A stretch of 64,000 bases of DNA from Ensifer sp. LC163 (GTDB lineage: Bacteria; Pseudomonadota; Alphaproteobacteria; Rhizobiales; Rhizobiaceae). The stretch spans positions 372,001-436,000 of the forward strand of contig NZ_MBSS01000001.1 in NCBI RefSeq assembly GCF_001695855.1. Direction: 5' to 3'. Made by a program: the position numbers and the translations under genes. The notes below the pieces were generated by a model, which saw nothing but the letters and a program-made list of their open reading frames with translations, was not told the DNA's origin and did not search any database. Below, piece after piece: positions 1-10,105 of the stretch (its first letter is position 1; every line of letters starts with the position of its first letter).

Positions 1-818
1 CTTTCGCGCGGTTCGAGGCCGCCCGACTGCAACAGCTTGAACGAATCATTATACCACTGGCTGTCCGGATAGTTGTGTCCGAGAACGGCGGCAGCGGTCT
101 GCGCTTCGGAGGTCACGCCCATTGCGTAATAGGCTTCGACCAGACGGGCCAGCGCTTCTTCGACCTGGTTGGTATTGGGATACTGCTCGACGACGGTGCG
201 GAAGCGCGACACGGCGGCAAGGTATTCCTTGCGCTCGAGGTAGTAGCGGCCGACCTGCATTTCCTTGCCGGCGAGCTGGTCGCGGGCAAAGCGGATCTTC
301 GCCTGGGCATCCTCGACATATTGCGAGTCCGGATACTTGTCGACGACGGCCTGCATCGCCTCGATCGCCTTGAAGGCCGGCTTCTGGTCCTGCGTCACGG
401 CCGGGATCTGCTTGGTATAGGCAAGACCCTGAATGTACTGCGCATAGGCCGCATCTTCCGACTGCGGATAGAGGTTCAGGTAGCGCCCGGTGGAGTTGAT
501 CGCCTCCTGGTACTGGCCGTTGCGATAGCTGACGAAGGCGTTCATCACCAGCGCCTTACGAGCGTATTCGGAGAACGGATGCTGCCGGTCGAGCGCTTCG
601 AACTTGCGCGCCGCTTCCGTGGTCTTGCCGGCATTGAGGTTGGCGAGACCCTGGTTGTACAGCACCTCCGGCGGATCGGTCTCGGCCGTCAGCTTGGTGA
701 TATCGATATCGGGATCGTTCTGGCAGGCTGTAATCAGGGCGCTGCCGGCAACGGCCGCGACTACCACGGCGAACACACGCGCTGACTTTCTCAAATCAAC
801 AGAAACTGCAAGAACCAT
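1..818 (-). CDS. bamD: Outer membrane assembly lipoprotein BamD (partial, C-terminus outside window)
   Basis: BamD/ComL is the essential lipoprotein partner of BamA in the Bam complex that inserts beta-barrel proteins into the outer membrane. The N-terminus is a signal peptide ending in a lipobox (ALITAC), followed by TPR-like repeats with the family pattern ([56 protein letters not shown]). About 272 codons lie in the window and the 3' end is cut off by the left edge; the family is usually 250-290 residues, so little is missing. ATG at 818 puts a hydrophobic stretch straight after a short basic region; an in-frame ATG at 836 is an alternative. It lies downstream of lpxC, separated by a lpxC terminator. 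Confidence 0.93.
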   Translation of the reverse strand, partial: MVLAVSVDLRKSARVFAVVVAAVAGSALITACQNDPDIDITKLTAETDPPEVLYNQGLANLNAGKTTEAARKFEALDRQHPFSEYARKALVMNAFVSYRNGQYQEAINSTGRYLNLYPQSEDAAYAQYIQGLAYTKQIPAVTQDQKPAFKAIEAMQAVVDKYPDSQYVEDAQAKIRFARDQLAGKEMQVGRYYLERKEYLAAVSRFRTVVEQYPNTNQVEEALARLVEAYYAMGVTSEAQTAAAVLGHNYPDSQWYNDSFKLLQSGGLEPRE

Positions 819-946
819 CGGATATTCCCGTTCCATTCTGCGGGCATGGACCCCGCCAGACATGCGCTTTTAGAGCAAGTTGCCTCAAGACCGCAACGTC
901 ATGATCGGTGATTCATGCAAATTTGTGGCGGCGCCGACATGAAAAT

Positions 947-964
947 GCCGGCCTTTCGGCCGGC
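947..964 (-). terminator. Intrinsic terminator of lpxC
   Basis: A perfect 7-bp GC stem (GCCGGCC/GGCCGGC) with a GAAA tetraloop on the minus strand is followed by ATTTTC. It lies 27-44 bases past the lpxC stop codon and before bamD, so bamD probably has its own promoter. Confidence 0.65.
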
Positions 965-990
965 GACTGGAGGAGATAGTCCTTTTGTTG

Positions 991-1944
991 TTATGCGGAC
1001 CAGGGCGCGAAGCCCGGAACTGCAACCGCAACCATGTCGCGCGCACGGGTGCGCTGGCGTGGCGTGGCGGTTTCGACGACCTCGTAGGCGGTCGGATCGC
1101 TGAGCAGAGCCTTGAGCGCATTTGCGTTCATCTTGTGGCCGCCGCGATAGGAACGGTAGCAGCCGATGAACGGTGCGCCGGCGAGCGACAGGTCGCCAAC
1201 GGCGTCGAGCGTCTTGTGGCGCACGAATTCGTCGGTGTAGCGAAGGCCCTCGACATTGACGACCGTATTGTCGTCGGAGATCACGACCGAGTTCTCCAGC
1301 GACGATCCGAGCGCGTAACCGGCAGCCCAGAGGCGCTCGACATCGCGCATGAAGCCGAAGGTGCGGGCACGCGACAGTTCACGCTTGAACACCGAAGGCG
1401 TCATGTCGCCCTTCCAGGCCTGGCGACCGATGAGCGGGCAATCGAAATCGATCTCGACCTCGAAGCGCATGCCGTCATAGGGCGTGAACTCCGACCAGGA
1501 GGCGCCCGATTCGATTCGCACCGGCTTGATCACGCGGATGTAGCGACGCTTGACGGCAAGCGCGCGGACGCCAACCTGCTCGATCGCATCGATGAAGGGT
1601 TCGGAGCTGCCGTCCATGATCGGCATCTCGGCGCCGTGAACCTCGATGGTGAGGTTGTCCAGGCCGAGCGCGTAGATCGCGGCCATCACATGCTCGATCG
1701 TTGCGATCGAGGTGGCCGGCGACATGCCGAGGACAGTGCAGAGATCGGTGTTGCCGACCTGCGAGGAAACCGCCTTGAACTCGCTCACGCGGCCATTGGC
1801 GAGAACGCGCTGGAAAACGATGCCCGCATCGGCTTCGGCCGGATGAAAGGTGATCTCCACCTCGGCGCCGGAATGAACGCCAATTCCCTTGAGCGTTACC
1901 GGGCTAGCGATCGTGGTCTGAAACCCGAGCAGTTCGATTCCCAT
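991..1944 (-). CDS. lpxC: UDP-3-O-acyl-N-acetylglucosamine deacetylase LpxC
   Basis: LpxC catalyses the committed, zinc-dependent deacetylation step of lipid A synthesis in the cytosol. The protein has the family N-terminus (LLGFQTTIASPVTLKGIGVH) and the zinc-site motifs: IEHVMAA with His85, HKTLDAVGD with His243 and Asp247, and GGHKMNANAL with catalytic His270 (numbering from the ATG at 1944). The 317-residue length fits rhizobial LpxC. TTG and GTG codons further upstream are in frame but have no better ribosome site. It lies downstream of ftsZ, after the ftsZ terminator, in the usual rhizobial order ftsZ-lpxC-bamD. Confidence 0.97.
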   Translation of the reverse strand: MGIELLGFQTTIASPVTLKGIGVHSGAEVEITFHPAEADAGIVFQRVLANGRVSEFKAVSSQVGNTDLCTVLGMSPATSIATIEHVMAAIYALGLDNLTIEVHGAEMPIMDGSSEPFIDAIEQVGVRALAVKRRYIRVIKPVRIESGASWSEFTPYDGMRFEVEIDFDCPLIGRQAWKGDMTPSVFKRELSRARTFGFMRDVERLWAAGYALGSSLENSVVISDDNTVVNVEGLRYTDEFVRHKTLDAVGDLSLAGAPFIGCYRSYRGGHKMNANALKALLSDPTAYEVVETATPRQRTRARDMVAVAVPGFAPWSA

Positions 1945-2281
1945 TCTCGTCTTCACTTTCAATACCTATGGCCATGAGGCCCAAACATCAGGCGGATGCA
2001 GCGGTTTTCAGGGCACAACAAAGGCGCCCGAGAGTTTCGGCACAAAGGCCGGAACTCTGCGTTTCAAACAGACAGCGCGTGATCGAATCGCATGCATCCC
2101 CAATTCCGAGTCTGAAAATAGAGGTTCTGAGGCACCATTCCAAATCACTGTTCGTTTCGCTTTGTTACGCATGTGCGACGGTCGGATCGAACGAAGCAAC
2201 CTATTGAAACAATGATTGAAATGCAAAAATGCCCGGGCGGTAGCCCGGGCATTCGGCAAGGTGAAGGAACGGGCCTTCAAA
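1945..2281. other. ftsZ-lpxC intergenic stretch
   Basis: About 340 bases without a gene. It holds the ftsZ terminator at 2229-2252 and must contain the lpxC promoter, for which I see no convincing -35/-10 pair. Short open frames here show no coding signal. Confidence 0.6.
2229..2252 (-). terminator. Strong intrinsic terminator of ftsZ
   Basis: A perfect 10-bp inverted repeat (ATGCCCGGGC/GCCCGGGCAT, 4-nt loop) sits 30 bases past the ftsZ stop codon. On the minus strand it is followed by TTTTTGC, a classical rho-independent signal that separates the division operon from lpxC. Confidence 0.85.
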
Positions 2282-4054
2282 TCAGTTCGATTGACGGCGC
2301 AGGAACGCCGGGATCTCGAGCTGATCATCTTCGTGCGAGCGCGCCTGCGGAGCGGCGCGACCGTGATCGTCAAGCTGGCCGCGACGCGGCGCATAGAGGC
2401 TGGCTTCCGGCGACAGCGGACGGCGCTGCTGGGAAGCGGCGGCCGGCGCACCGGCCGTCATGTCGGCGGCCACGCTGTGGCTTTCCCTGTCGCGCAGGCC
2501 GAGCGAGCTGGTGATGCGGTTGAGAAGGCCCATGGGCCCGCGCTCTTCCTGCATCTGCGGCGCCGGCTGGGCGCGCTGGTCCATCTCGGCCTTTACAACA
2601 GGCGGAAAGTCCTCGACCTTCGGCATGCGAACCGGCTCGGCCTGCTGGCGCACGACCGGAGCGATCGGCTCCTGGCGCTGGACCGGCTGCGGCTGGACCT
2701 GTGCGTGAACCGGCATTTCGACCGGACGCTGAACCGGAGCCGGCTGGCGCATGACCGGAGCGGCTTCTACGGGTGCTGCACCGGCAAAAAGCTTGCTCTG
2801 GGGACGAAAGTCCTCGTGAGCCGGCTGCACCGGCGCCGGAGCCTGGGTGGCTGCACGGGTCGCGATGTCGAGTTCGCGTTCCATTTCCGCTTCGCGGATC
2901 GCAAGCGCGATCTGGTCGACGGAATTCTGCTGCTGCTGCACCGGCTGGGCGACCGGCTGCTGGACCGGAGCGGGCTGGTGGTGGGCAACCGCCGGCTGCT
3001 GTGCCGGAATGGCTGCGGACGGACGAACGATCGGCTTCTGTGCTGCTACCGAACGAAAGTCAGCCGAACGACCGGCCACCTCCGCGGCCGTGCGATCGAT
3101 ACCGGTGGCAACGACCGATACGCGAATCAGGCCTTCGAGTTCTTCGTCGAATGTGGCGCCGAGGATGATGTTGGCGTCCGGATCGACTTCTTCGCGGATG
3201 CGGGTCGCAGCTTCGTCGAGTTCGAACAGCGTCAGGTCGCGGCCGCCGGTGATCGAGATCAACAGGCCCTGTGCGCCCTTCATCGAGGTTTCGTCAAGCA
3301 GCGGGTTGGCGATCGCAGCTTCGGCGGCAGCCATTGCGCGGCCCTCGCCCGAGGCTTCGCCGGTGCCCATCATGGCGCGGCCCATTTCGCGCATCACCGA
3401 GCGGACGTCGGCGAAGTCGAGGTTGATGAGACCTTCCTTGACCATGAGGTCGGTGATGCAGGCAACGCCCGAGTAGAGAACCTGGTCGGCCATTGCGAAC
3501 GCATCGGCAAACGTCGTGCGGTCATTGGCGATGCGGAAGAGGTTCTGGTTCGGGATGACGATCAGGGTGTCGACCGACTTCTGCAGTTCGGCAATGCCCT
3601 GGTCGGCGAGCCGCATGCGGCGCTGGCCTTCGAAATGGAATGGCTTGGTGACGACGCCGACGGTCAGGATGCCCTTGTTGCGGGCGGCCTGCGCGACGAT
3701 CGGGGCTGCACCGGTGCCGGTGCCGCCGCCCATGCCGGCGGTGACGAAGCACATGTGGGTGCCGTGCAGGTGATCGATGATCTCGTCGATGCACTCTTCC
3801 GCGGCTGCGCGGCCGACTTCCGGCTGCGAGCCGGCGCCGAGGCCCTCGGTCACGGCGACACCCATCTGGATGATCCGTTCTGCCTTGGTCATGGTCAGCG
3901 CCTGCGCGTCCGTGTTGGCAACGACGAAGTCGACGCCTTCCAGACCCGCGGTGATCATGTTGTTGACGGCATTGCCGCCGCCGCCGCCAACACCAAAGAC
4001 GGTGATGCGGGGCTTCAGCTCCGTGATATCCGGCTTCTGCAAGTTGATAGTCAT
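2282..4054 (-). CDS. ftsZ: Cell division GTPase FtsZ (long rhizobial FtsZ1 type)
   Basis: FtsZ is the tubulin-like GTPase that forms the cytokinetic ring. The N-terminal 320 residues carry the nucleotide-binding glycine loop ([10 protein letters not shown]) and the tubulin signature GGGTGTG at about 109-115, plus the synergy-loop sequence INLDFADVR. It continues through a long Pro/Gln/Ala-rich linker (about 320-575) to a conserved C-terminal peptide (EIPAFLRRQ), which in other bacteria binds FtsA. At 590 residues it is far longer than E. coli FtsZ (383) but matches the long FtsZ1 of Sinorhizobium. It is last in the ftsQ-ftsA-ftsZ block, 106 bases after ftsA, and ends at a strong terminator. 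Confidence 0.98.
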   Translation of the reverse strand: MTINLQKPDITELKPRITVFGVGGGGGNAVNNMITAGLEGVDFVVANTDAQALTMTKAERIIQMGVAVTEGLGAGSQPEVGRAAAEECIDEIIDHLHGTHMCFVTAGMGGGTGTGAAPIVAQAARNKGILTVGVVTKPFHFEGQRRMRLADQGIAELQKSVDTLIVIPNQNLFRIANDRTTFADAFAMADQVLYSGVACITDLMVKEGLINLDFADVRSVMREMGRAMMGTGEASGEGRAMAAAEAAIANPLLDETSMKGAQGLLISITGGRDLTLFELDEAATRIREEVDPDANIILGATFDEELEGLIRVSVVATGIDRTAAEVAGRSADFRSVAAQKPIVRPSAAIPAQQPAVAHHQPAPVQQPVAQPVQQQQNSVDQIALAIREAEMERELDIATRAATQAPAPVQPAHEDFRPQSKLFAGAAPVEAAPVMRQPAPVQRPVEMPVHAQVQPQPVQRQEPIAPVVRQQAEPVRMPKVEDFPPVVKAEMDQRAQPAPQMQEERGPMGLLNRITSSLGLRDRESHSVAADMTAGAPAAASQQRRPLSPEASLYAPRRGQLDDHGRAAPQARSHEDDQLEIPAFLRRQSN

Positions 4055-4129
4055 AGTACCCGTTCCTTCTGTTTTCTGGCCGCCTTGCCGAGCCGGCCAA
4101 ATCCTTGAAATTCCAACTTTGTCTTCACC

Positions 4130-4153
4130 GGGCGCCGTCCCTGTTCGGCGCCC
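4130..4153 (-). promoter_or_regulatory. Hairpin in the ftsA-ftsZ spacer
   Basis: A perfect 8-bp GC inverted repeat (GGGCGCCG/CGGCGCCC, 8-nt loop) lies between the ftsA stop codon (4161) and the ftsZ start (4054). No T-run follows on the minus strand, so it does not look like a terminator. A role in mRNA processing or stability of the ftsZ message is possible but unproven. Confidence 0.45.
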
Positions 4154-4160
4154 GCTCTAC

Positions 4161-5492
4161 TCAAAAACTCTCTTTCAGCCACTGCCCCATGCGGGCGATG
4201 CGGCCGTTGCCGTTGCCGAGCGACGAGAACATGCCGCCCTGGGCCGCATGCGTTTCGAGGTCGGCGACCTGCGGATAGATCATCAGACCGACGGCCGTGG
4301 AGAACGCCGGTCCCTTGGCAGCCGCCGGCAGCCCGGAAACGCCGAGCGGGCGGCCGATGCGAACGTTGCGCGCCAGGATGCGGCGTGCCGCCTCCGGCAG
4401 CCCGGTCAACTGGCTGGCGCCGCCCGTCAGCACGATGCGCTTGCCGACGATCGGGCTGAAGCCCGAGCGCTGGATGCGATCACGGATGAGCTCCAGCGTT
4501 TCCTCGATGCGGGCGCGCACGATCCGCGACACCAGCGCGCGCGGCACGTGGGTCGGCTGGTCGCGGTCGTCCTCGCCGATCGGCGGGACCGAGACGATGT
4601 CGCGTTCATCGGCGCTGTTGGGCAGGGCCGAGCCGTGCACGACCTTCAGCCGTTCGGCGTCTTCGATGCGGGTCGAAAGACCGCGCGCCAGATCCGTCGT
4701 CACATGGTGGCCGCCGAGGCTAACCGCGTCGGCATGAACCAGCTTGCCTTCGGCAAAAACCGAGATCGTCGTCGTGCCGCCACCCATGTCGATCGCGGCG
4801 CAGCCGAGTTCGACTTCGTCATCCACAAGAGCCGCCAGACCGCTGGCATAGGGCGTCGCGACGATGCCCTCGACCGAGAGATGCGCTCGGTTGACGCAAA
4901 GTTCGAGATTCTTCAGCGCCGCCCGCTCGGCGGTCAGCACGTGCATGTCGACGCCGAGAACGTCGCCGAACATGGCCAGCGGATCGCGGATGCCGCGCTC
5001 GCCGTCGAGCGAAAAGCCGGTCGGCAGCGAATGCAGGATGGCACGGTCGGAGCGCAGCGATTGCTGGCCGGCGGCCGACAGCACCTTCTTCAGGTCGCTG
5101 GCGTCGACTTCCTGGCCACCGAGATCGATGGTCGCGGTATAGACGTCGCTCTGCAGGCGGCCGGCGGAGATGTTGACGATGAGGCTGTCGATGGTGAGGC
5201 CGGCCATGCGCTCGGCCGCATCGACGGCGAGCCGCACGACGCTTTCGACGGCATCGAGATCGGCGACGACGCCGTTCTTCACGCCGCGGGATTTCTGATG
5301 GCCGATGCCGATGATCTCGACGCTATGCGTGCGGTTCGGCAGGATCTGACTTTCGGCGCGCGGCGTCAGCCGGCCGATCATGCACACGATCTTCGTCGAG
5401 CCGATATCCAGCACCGAGACGACATGAGACCGCTTCGAAGAAAGCGGCTTCAGGCGCGGCAGGCCAAAGCTGGAGGATCCGAACAAACTCAT
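4161..5492 (-). CDS. ftsA: Cell division protein FtsA
   Basis: FtsA is the actin-family ATPase that ties FtsZ filaments to the inner membrane and recruits later divisome proteins. The 443-residue protein shows the actin-fold phosphate loop (VSVLDIGSTKIVCMIG), the second phosphate motif (AAIDMGGGTTTISVF) and the adenosine motif (IVLTGGASQLTGL). It ends in an amphipathic helix (ARMGQWLKESF), the membrane-targeting sequence. The start ATG overlaps the ftsQ stop codon by 4 nt, so translation of the two is probably coupled. Confidence 0.97.
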   Translation of the reverse strand: MSLFGSSSFGLPRLKPLSSKRSHVVSVLDIGSTKIVCMIGRLTPRAESQILPNRTHSVEIIGIGHQKSRGVKNGVVADLDAVESVVRLAVDAAERMAGLTIDSLIVNISAGRLQSDVYTATIDLGGQEVDASDLKKVLSAAGQQSLRSDRAILHSLPTGFSLDGERGIRDPLAMFGDVLGVDMHVLTAERAALKNLELCVNRAHLSVEGIVATPYASGLAALVDDEVELGCAAIDMGGGTTTISVFAEGKLVHADAVSLGGHHVTTDLARGLSTRIEDAERLKVVHGSALPNSADERDIVSVPPIGEDDRDQPTHVPRALVSRIVRARIEETLELIRDRIQRSGFSPIVGKRIVLTGGASQLTGLPEAARRILARNVRIGRPLGVSGLPAAAKGPAFSTAVGLMIYPQVADLETHAAQGGMFSSLGNGNGRIARMGQWLKESF

Positions 5493-6430
5493 ATCCGCCC
5501 CTCTTTCTTCTTCTCCGTCTCTTGCGCCTTCAGCATCTTGTCCCTCGCCTTCAAGGCAACTTCGCGCCGGGTGACCGCATCCGGCGTCAATTGAACTGTG
5601 GTTCGATCTTCCAGCCGCAGGTCGACGGCGGCGATGTCGCGCTCGAGCAGCTGGTGCTGGCTTTCCATCTCGAACAGAACCTGCATCGCGCGGGCGACAT
5701 CGTGTTCCGGCAGCTTGACGACGATGCCGTTGTCGAGACGCAGGTCCCAGCGGCGGCCGGCAACGCGCACGAAGGCCTTCACCCGCGAGCGGATCTCCGG
5801 CCAGCGGGAAAACTCGTCGTAGAAATCAGCCGCAGCCGTCTCGGCGTCGCGGCCGACGAACAGCGGCAGGGCTGCAAACTTGTTGTCGCGCAGCGGCGCG
5901 ATCGCGCTGCCGCTGCGCTCGATCAGCGACAGGTCGGAGCCGTGCTGCCAGATGCCGAAGGCCTTGCGCTCGGTCAGCGTCACTTCGATCGTGCTGGGAT
6001 AGACCTTGCGGACCGTGACGCCCTGCACCCAGGGCAGTTCGGCGATCAGCTTGCGCGCCTCGACGATGTCGAGCGCGACCAGCGACGTCGTGCCGTCCAG
6101 GCCAAGCTGCTGCAGGATATCGATCTCTGACGTCTGCTCGTTGCCGGAGACGCGCACGTCCTCGATGGCAAAGCCGGCCGCGGTCGTCGAAGCCTGCGCG
6201 ACGTTCTGCGTGTGGCCGCCGAGCGACATGCCGTAAAAGCCGGTGGCGGCAAAGAAAGCGACTGCAGCGATCGTTCCGGTATGGGCGGGAAAGCGGATGC
6301 GCCCGGTGCCGAGGCTGACCAGAAAGCGAACGGCCTTGCGAAGCGGCCGCGGCAGAACGCGTGCGCCATCGGCCTCGGCAGCAACTGCGCCCAGCGGGTC
6401 ACGAACTCTCTTGGCCCTTTTGCCCCTCAC
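5489..6430 (-). CDS. ftsQ: Cell division protein FtsQ
   Basis: FtsQ is the bitopic membrane protein linking the early and late divisome. A basic cytoplasmic N-terminus is followed by one membrane segment ([20 protein letters not shown]), then a POTRA domain beginning near [20 protein letters not shown] and the FtsQ beta domain. I place the start at the GTG at 6430, which overlaps the ddl stop codon as GTGA (313 residues). A TTG at 6460 is also in frame but would extend the protein over the end of ddl. The C-terminus overlaps the ftsA start by 4 nt. Confidence 0.92.
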   Translation of the reverse strand: MRGKRAKRVRDPLGAVAAEADGARVLPRPLRKAVRFLVSLGTGRIRFPAHTGTIAAVAFFAATGFYGMSLGGHTQNVAQASTTAAGFAIEDVRVSGNEQTSEIDILQQLGLDGTTSLVALDIVEARKLIAELPWVQGVTVRKVYPSTIEVTLTERKAFGIWQHGSDLSLIERSGSAIAPLRDNKFAALPLFVGRDAETAAADFYDEFSRWPEIRSRVKAFVRVAGRRWDLRLDNGIVVKLPEHDVARAMQVLFEMESQHQLLERDIAAVDLRLEDRTTVQLTPDAVTRREVALKARDKMLKAQETEKKKEGRI

Positions 6431-7353
6431 CGCAAGCACGAAGCGTCCTCCACCATCCAAGTCAGAAACTCGCCAAAACCAAGGCCCGCATGCTGGGCCA
6501 TTTCAGGCACAAGGGAGGTCGGGGTCATGCCGGGCTGGGTGTTGATTTCCAGCCAGATCAGTTCGCCTTCACCGGAAATACGGTCGTCGAAGCGAAAGTC
6601 GGATCGGCTGACGCCACGGCAACCGATTGCCTGATGCGCCTTCAATGCGAGTGTTTGTATTTTTTGGTAAATATTTGGTGAAACCTGTGCCGGAATGACG
6701 TGCTGCGAGCCACCTTTTACGTATTTGGAATCATAATCGTAGAAGGCGTGGCCCTGCGGGATGATCTCGGTGACGCCAAGCGCCCTGTCGCCCATGACGC
6801 CGCAGGTGAGCTCGCGGCCGGCGACATAACGCTCGACCATGATTCGGTCGCCGTAGCGCCACTCGCTCGAGGTGACGACCTGCGGCGGGTGCGACTGGTC
6901 CTCCTTGACGATGACGACGCCGAAGCTTGAGCCCTCACGGACGGGCTTGACGACGTAAGGCGGCGGCATCGGGTGCTTCGGGCCAAAGCCCTGGCGATCC
7001 ATCACCAGCGCGTCGGCGACCGGGATACCGGCGGCGGCGGCAACGTATTTCGCCTGCGCCTTGTCCATGGCGAGCGCCGAAGCCAGAACGCCGGAATGGG
7101 TGTAGGGAATCTCCAGATATTCGAGAATGCCCTGGATCGTACCATCTTCACCGAAGGGGCCATGCAGGGCATTGAAGGCGACATCCGGGCGCAGTTCGGC
7201 AAGAACCGAAGCGATGTCGCGCGCGACGTCTACACGCGTAACGCGGAAACCTTCCGCTTCCAGAGCATCGGCGCAAGCAGCCCCGGACGACAGGCTCACC
7301 GGTCGCTCCGAAGAAAATCCGCCCATAAGGACAGCTACATGCTTGCCGTTCAT
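6427..7353 (-). CDS. ddl: D-alanine--D-alanine ligase
   Basis: Ddl is a cytosolic ATP-grasp enzyme that makes the D-Ala-D-Ala dipeptide used by MurF. The N-terminal motif ([17 protein letters not shown]) is the family signature, and the C-terminal metal-binding sequence [10 protein letters not shown] carries the conserved Glu and Asn. The length of 308 residues is typical. It heads the ddl-ftsQ-ftsA-ftsZ transcript and overlaps ftsQ by a GTGA junction. In this genome it is cut off from murB by an inserted transporter and aquaporin pair. Confidence 0.96.
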   Translation of the reverse strand: MNGKHVAVLMGGFSSERPVSLSSGAACADALEAEGFRVTRVDVARDIASVLAELRPDVAFNALHGPFGEDGTIQGILEYLEIPYTHSGVLASALAMDKAQAKYVAAAAGIPVADALVMDRQGFGPKHPMPPPYVVKPVREGSSFGVVIVKEDQSHPPQVVTSSEWRYGDRIMVERYVAGRELTCGVMGDRALGVTEIIPQGHAFYDYDSKYVKGGSQHVIPAQVSPNIYQKIQTLALKAHQAIGCRGVSRSDFRFDDRISGEGELIWLEINTQPGMTPTSLVPEMAQHAGLGFGEFLTWMVEDASCLR

Positions 7354-7603
7354 TCATACCCCCGAAAATACGCCACTATCGCAACGCTTGCTTGCGCCTG
7401 GCTGATTCCGGCATCGCGAGTCACCGGTGGCCATCGGGGGCACTAGAGCGGCATTATAGTTAATGAACCGTTTACTTTTGTTAACCTTAGTCGGGAAACG
7501 ATCGACGGCTGCGCCCGAAAACGCTGCGAATACAACACTTTCTGGCGCAAAATCAGCGTGTTGTCAGCGCCTGTTTACGCAAAACAAAAGCTGCTAAAAA
7601 ATG
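7354..7603. other. Gene-free stretch between ddl and the aqpZ terminator
   Basis: Together with the adjacent repeat this is a gap of about 370 bases. It must hold the ddl promoter on the minus strand. It is locally AT-richer around 7450-7500, but I could not pick a convincing promoter. Confidence 0.5.
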
Positions 7604-7634
7604 AAGGCCCCGCACCAGTTCAGTGCGGGACCTT
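7604..7634 (-). terminator. Intrinsic terminator downstream of aqpZ
   Basis: An inverted repeat with arms AAGG-C-CCCGCAC and GTGCGGG-A-CCTT has one mismatch and a 7-nt loop. On the minus strand it is followed by CATTTTTTAG. It lies about 95 bases past the aqpZ stop, just beyond the RIME-like repeat. Confidence 0.7.
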
Positions 7635-7656
7635 AACGATTGACCGTCTTTCAGCT

Positions 7657-7759
7657 GACAGCACCACGCGTCGAACGTGATGCGCCGAGGACGCTGAACA
7701 GCTCAAACTTGCTTCATAATTCTCCCGTTAAGCCGATTCCGCTTTAAGGGAATTATGCG
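7657..7759 (-). repeat. RIME-like two-palindrome element, copy 1 (overlaps the aqpZ 3' end)
   Basis: Read on the minus strand this matches the same architecture as the copies at 10106-10210, 40868-40971 and 47122-47218. It begins with a CATAATTCC..TTAAagCGgaatCGgcTTAA palindrome, continues with a short AAGTTTGAGCTGTT linker, and ends with a second GC-rich palindrome around GCGCATCACGTTCGACGCG. The first palindrome contains the last nine sense codons and the stop codon of aqpZ. Confidence 0.75.
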
Positions 7760-8453
7760 CGAGCGATAAGTCGTCTTCGCCGACAATCTTCCAGACGATT
7801 CCGGCGATCGCCGCCCCGACGATCGGCGCCAGCCAGAAGAGCCAAAGCTGCGCCAGTGCCCAGTCTCCGACGAACAACGCCTGCCCCGTCGAACGGGCCG
7901 GATTGACCGACGTATTGGTGACCGGGATCGACACCAGATGGATCAGCGTCAGCGCCAGACCGATGGCGATCGGCGCAAAGCCGGATGGCACGCGGCCATG
8001 GGTGGCGCCAAGAATGATGAACAGGAAGAAGAAGGTCATCACCACCTCCATCACCAGCGCGGCGGTCAGCGAATAGCCGCCGGGCGAATGTTCGCCATAG
8101 CCATTGGCGGCAAAGCCACCGAGCTGGAAGTCCGCCTTGCCGCTGGCAATGATGTAAAGCACGGCTGCCGCGACGATCGCACCCAGCACCTGGGCGATGA
8201 TGTAGCCGATGAGATTGGCGGCCGGGAACTTGCCCGCGACCGTCAGACCAACGGAGACGGCCGGGTTGAAATGCCCGCCGGAAATCCCGCCGACCGCATA
8301 GGCCATGGTCAGAACAGTCAGGCCGAAGGCGAAGGAGACACCGAGCAGGCCGATACCGACCGCCGGAAAAGCAGCTGCCAGCACGGCACTGCCGCAACCG
8401 CCGAAAACGAGCCAGAATGTACCGAGAAATTCCGCAGAAAGCTTCTTGAACAT
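7728..8453 (-). CDS. aqpZ: Aquaporin Z
   Basis: AqpZ is a six-helix water channel of the inner membrane. Both pore motifs are present, HFNPAVS (Asn63) and SVNPARS (Asn184), and the selectivity-filter residues Phe43, His172, Thr181 and Arg187 are those of water-specific AqpZ. The start at 8453 has AGGAG seven bases upstream; longer readings would add an unrelated N-terminus. The protein is 241 residues, about ten longer than E. coli AqpZ. The extra tail (HNSLKAESA) and the stop codon are encoded inside a RIME-like repeat. It points away from the neighbouring transporter. Confidence 0.96.
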   Translation of the reverse strand: MFKKLSAEFLGTFWLVFGGCGSAVLAAAFPAVGIGLLGVSFAFGLTVLTMAYAVGGISGGHFNPAVSVGLTVAGKFPAANLIGYIIAQVLGAIVAAAVLYIIASGKADFQLGGFAANGYGEHSPGGYSLTAALVMEVVMTFFFLFIILGATHGRVPSGFAPIAIGLALTLIHLVSIPVTNTSVNPARSTGQALFVGDWALAQLWLFWLAPIVGAAIAGIVWKIVGEDDLSLAHNSLKAESA

Positions 8454-8776
8454 GCATTCGCTCCTGAAAAACGAAGCCGATCGCTTCAATTGCCCAGAGT
8501 TTGCCACATTTTGATTCCGGTCAACCCCGGTTGTGACAATGACTTCATCGCCCGTAAAACACGAAATCGGACACCGGCCCCTCACTGATCTGCCTATTTT
8601 GAAAGCGGCAGGAGCTGCAATCCGTCTCAGCCGTGCAGCTCTGGAAGAATGCTGCGCCACCCCTCGGATTCGTTCGCATTTCTTACGACTTCAGGGTTTC
8701 ATCGTGCCGAAACTTGCGTTAAGACGCCTCGACCGCCTCCCAAGACGGCATGACATCCATATCAGGAACGACAACA
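8454..8776. other. Divergent promoter region between aqpZ and the MFS gene
   Basis: About 320 bases with no gene. It must hold the divergent promoters of aqpZ (minus) and the transporter (plus). I see no clear operator palindrome. Confidence 0.5.
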
Positions 8777-10087
8777 ATGACAGACGCGACAACCTCCCTG
8801 TCGCCGAAGGATAGCGCGTTGCAGACGCCGGCAGTGAACTCCCCTGCCCGGGTGCTGTTCGCCAGCCTCGTCGGCACGACCATCGAATTCTTCGACTTCT
8901 ACGTTTACGCCACCGCAGCGGTGCTCGTATTCCCGCATCTCTTCTTCCCGACGGCCGATCCGACATCGGCCATGCTGCAGTCCTTCGCGACCTTCTCCAT
9001 CGCCTTCTTCGCCCGCCCGTTCGGTGCCGTGATCTTCGGCCACTTCGGCGACAAGGTCGGCCGCAAGGCGACGCTGGTGGCAGCACTGATGACCATGGGC
9101 ATTTCCACCGTCGTCATCGGCTTGCTTCCGACCTACGCGTCGATCGGCGTCGCAGCCCCCCTGCTGCTCGCCCTTTGCCGTTTCGGCCAGGGTCTCGGTC
9201 TCGGCGGCGAATGGGGCGGCGCAGTGCTGCTCGCCACCGAGAATGCGCCGGAAGGCAAGCGAACGTGGTACGCCATGTTCCCGCAGCTCGGCGCACCGAT
9301 CGGCTTCATCCTGTCGGCCGGCACCTTCCTCATCCTTGGCGAAATGATGACCGACGAGGCCTTCCTCGCCTGGGGATGGCGGGTGCCCTTCATTGCCAGC
9401 ATCCTGCTGGTCATCGTCGGTCTTTATGTGCGCCTGAAGATCACCGAGACGCCGGAATTCCAGAAGGCGATCGACAAGCACGAGCGCGTCCAGGTTCCGA
9501 TCGCGCAGATCTTCCGTTTCCACAAGCGCAGCCTCGTGCTCGGCACCTTCGTGGCGCTCGCCACCTTCGTGCTGTTCTACCTGATGACGGTGTTCTCGCT
9601 GTCCTGGGGCACGGCCAAGCTCGGCTATTCGCGTGAGCAGTTCCTCGTGGTGCAGATGACCGGCGTCGTCTTCTTCGGCCTGATGATCCCGGTTTCGGGC
9701 ATCCTGTCGGACCGCTACGGCCGCCGCCTGGTGCTGATCGTCACCACAATCGGCATCGGCGCCTTCGGCCTGGTCATGGCGCCGCTTTTGGCCGGCGGCC
9801 TCGGCGGCGCCTTCCTGTTCTCCATCCTCGGCCTCGGCCTGATGGGGCTCACCTATGGTCCGATTGGTGCTGCGCTCGCCGCCCCGTTCCCGACCTCGGT
9901 GCGCTATACCGGTGCGTCCATGACCTTCAACCTCGCCGGCATCTTCGGCGCGTCGCTAGCACCCTATATCGCCACCTGGCTTGCGACCAACTACAGCCTC
10001 GACCATGTCGGCTACTACCTGCTGGCGGCCGCTGCGATCACGCTTCTATGCCTCGTGCTCTCCTCGGAGGAAGAGGTCTCGGCCTGA
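8777..10087 (+). CDS. MFS transporter, metabolite:proton symporter family
   Basis: A 12-helix inner membrane permease of the metabolite:H+ symporter branch of the major facilitator superfamily (ShiA/ProP/KgtP relatives). It shows the loop 2-3 motif (GHFGDKVGRKATLV), the MHS-family sequence GGEWGGAVLLATENAPEGKR, and the repeat of the first motif (GILSDRYGRRLVLI). The 436-residue length is normal. The ATG at 8777 has AGGAA eight bases upstream; the in-frame ATG at 8750 has no ribosome site. Substrate cannot be read from the sequence; organic acids or osmolytes are typical. It is the only plus-strand gene within the dcw region and ends before a terminator. Confidence 0.9.
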   Translation: MTDATTSLSPKDSALQTPAVNSPARVLFASLVGTTIEFFDFYVYATAAVLVFPHLFFPTADPTSAMLQSFATFSIAFFARPFGAVIFGHFGDKVGRKATLVAALMTMGISTVVIGLLPTYASIGVAAPLLLALCRFGQGLGLGGEWGGAVLLATENAPEGKRTWYAMFPQLGAPIGFILSAGTFLILGEMMTDEAFLAWGWRVPFIASILLVIVGLYVRLKITETPEFQKAIDKHERVQVPIAQIFRFHKRSLVLGTFVALATFVLFYLMTVFSLSWGTAKLGYSREQFLVVQMTGVVFFGLMIPVSGILSDRYGRRLVLIVTTIGIGAFGLVMAPLLAGGLGGAFLFSILGLGLMGLTYGPIGAALAAPFPTSVRYTGASMTFNLAGIFGASLAPYIATWLATNYSLDHVGYYLLAAAAITLLCLVLSSEEEVSA

Positions 10088-10105
10088 TCAGGGTCGGCCA
10101 CGCTA

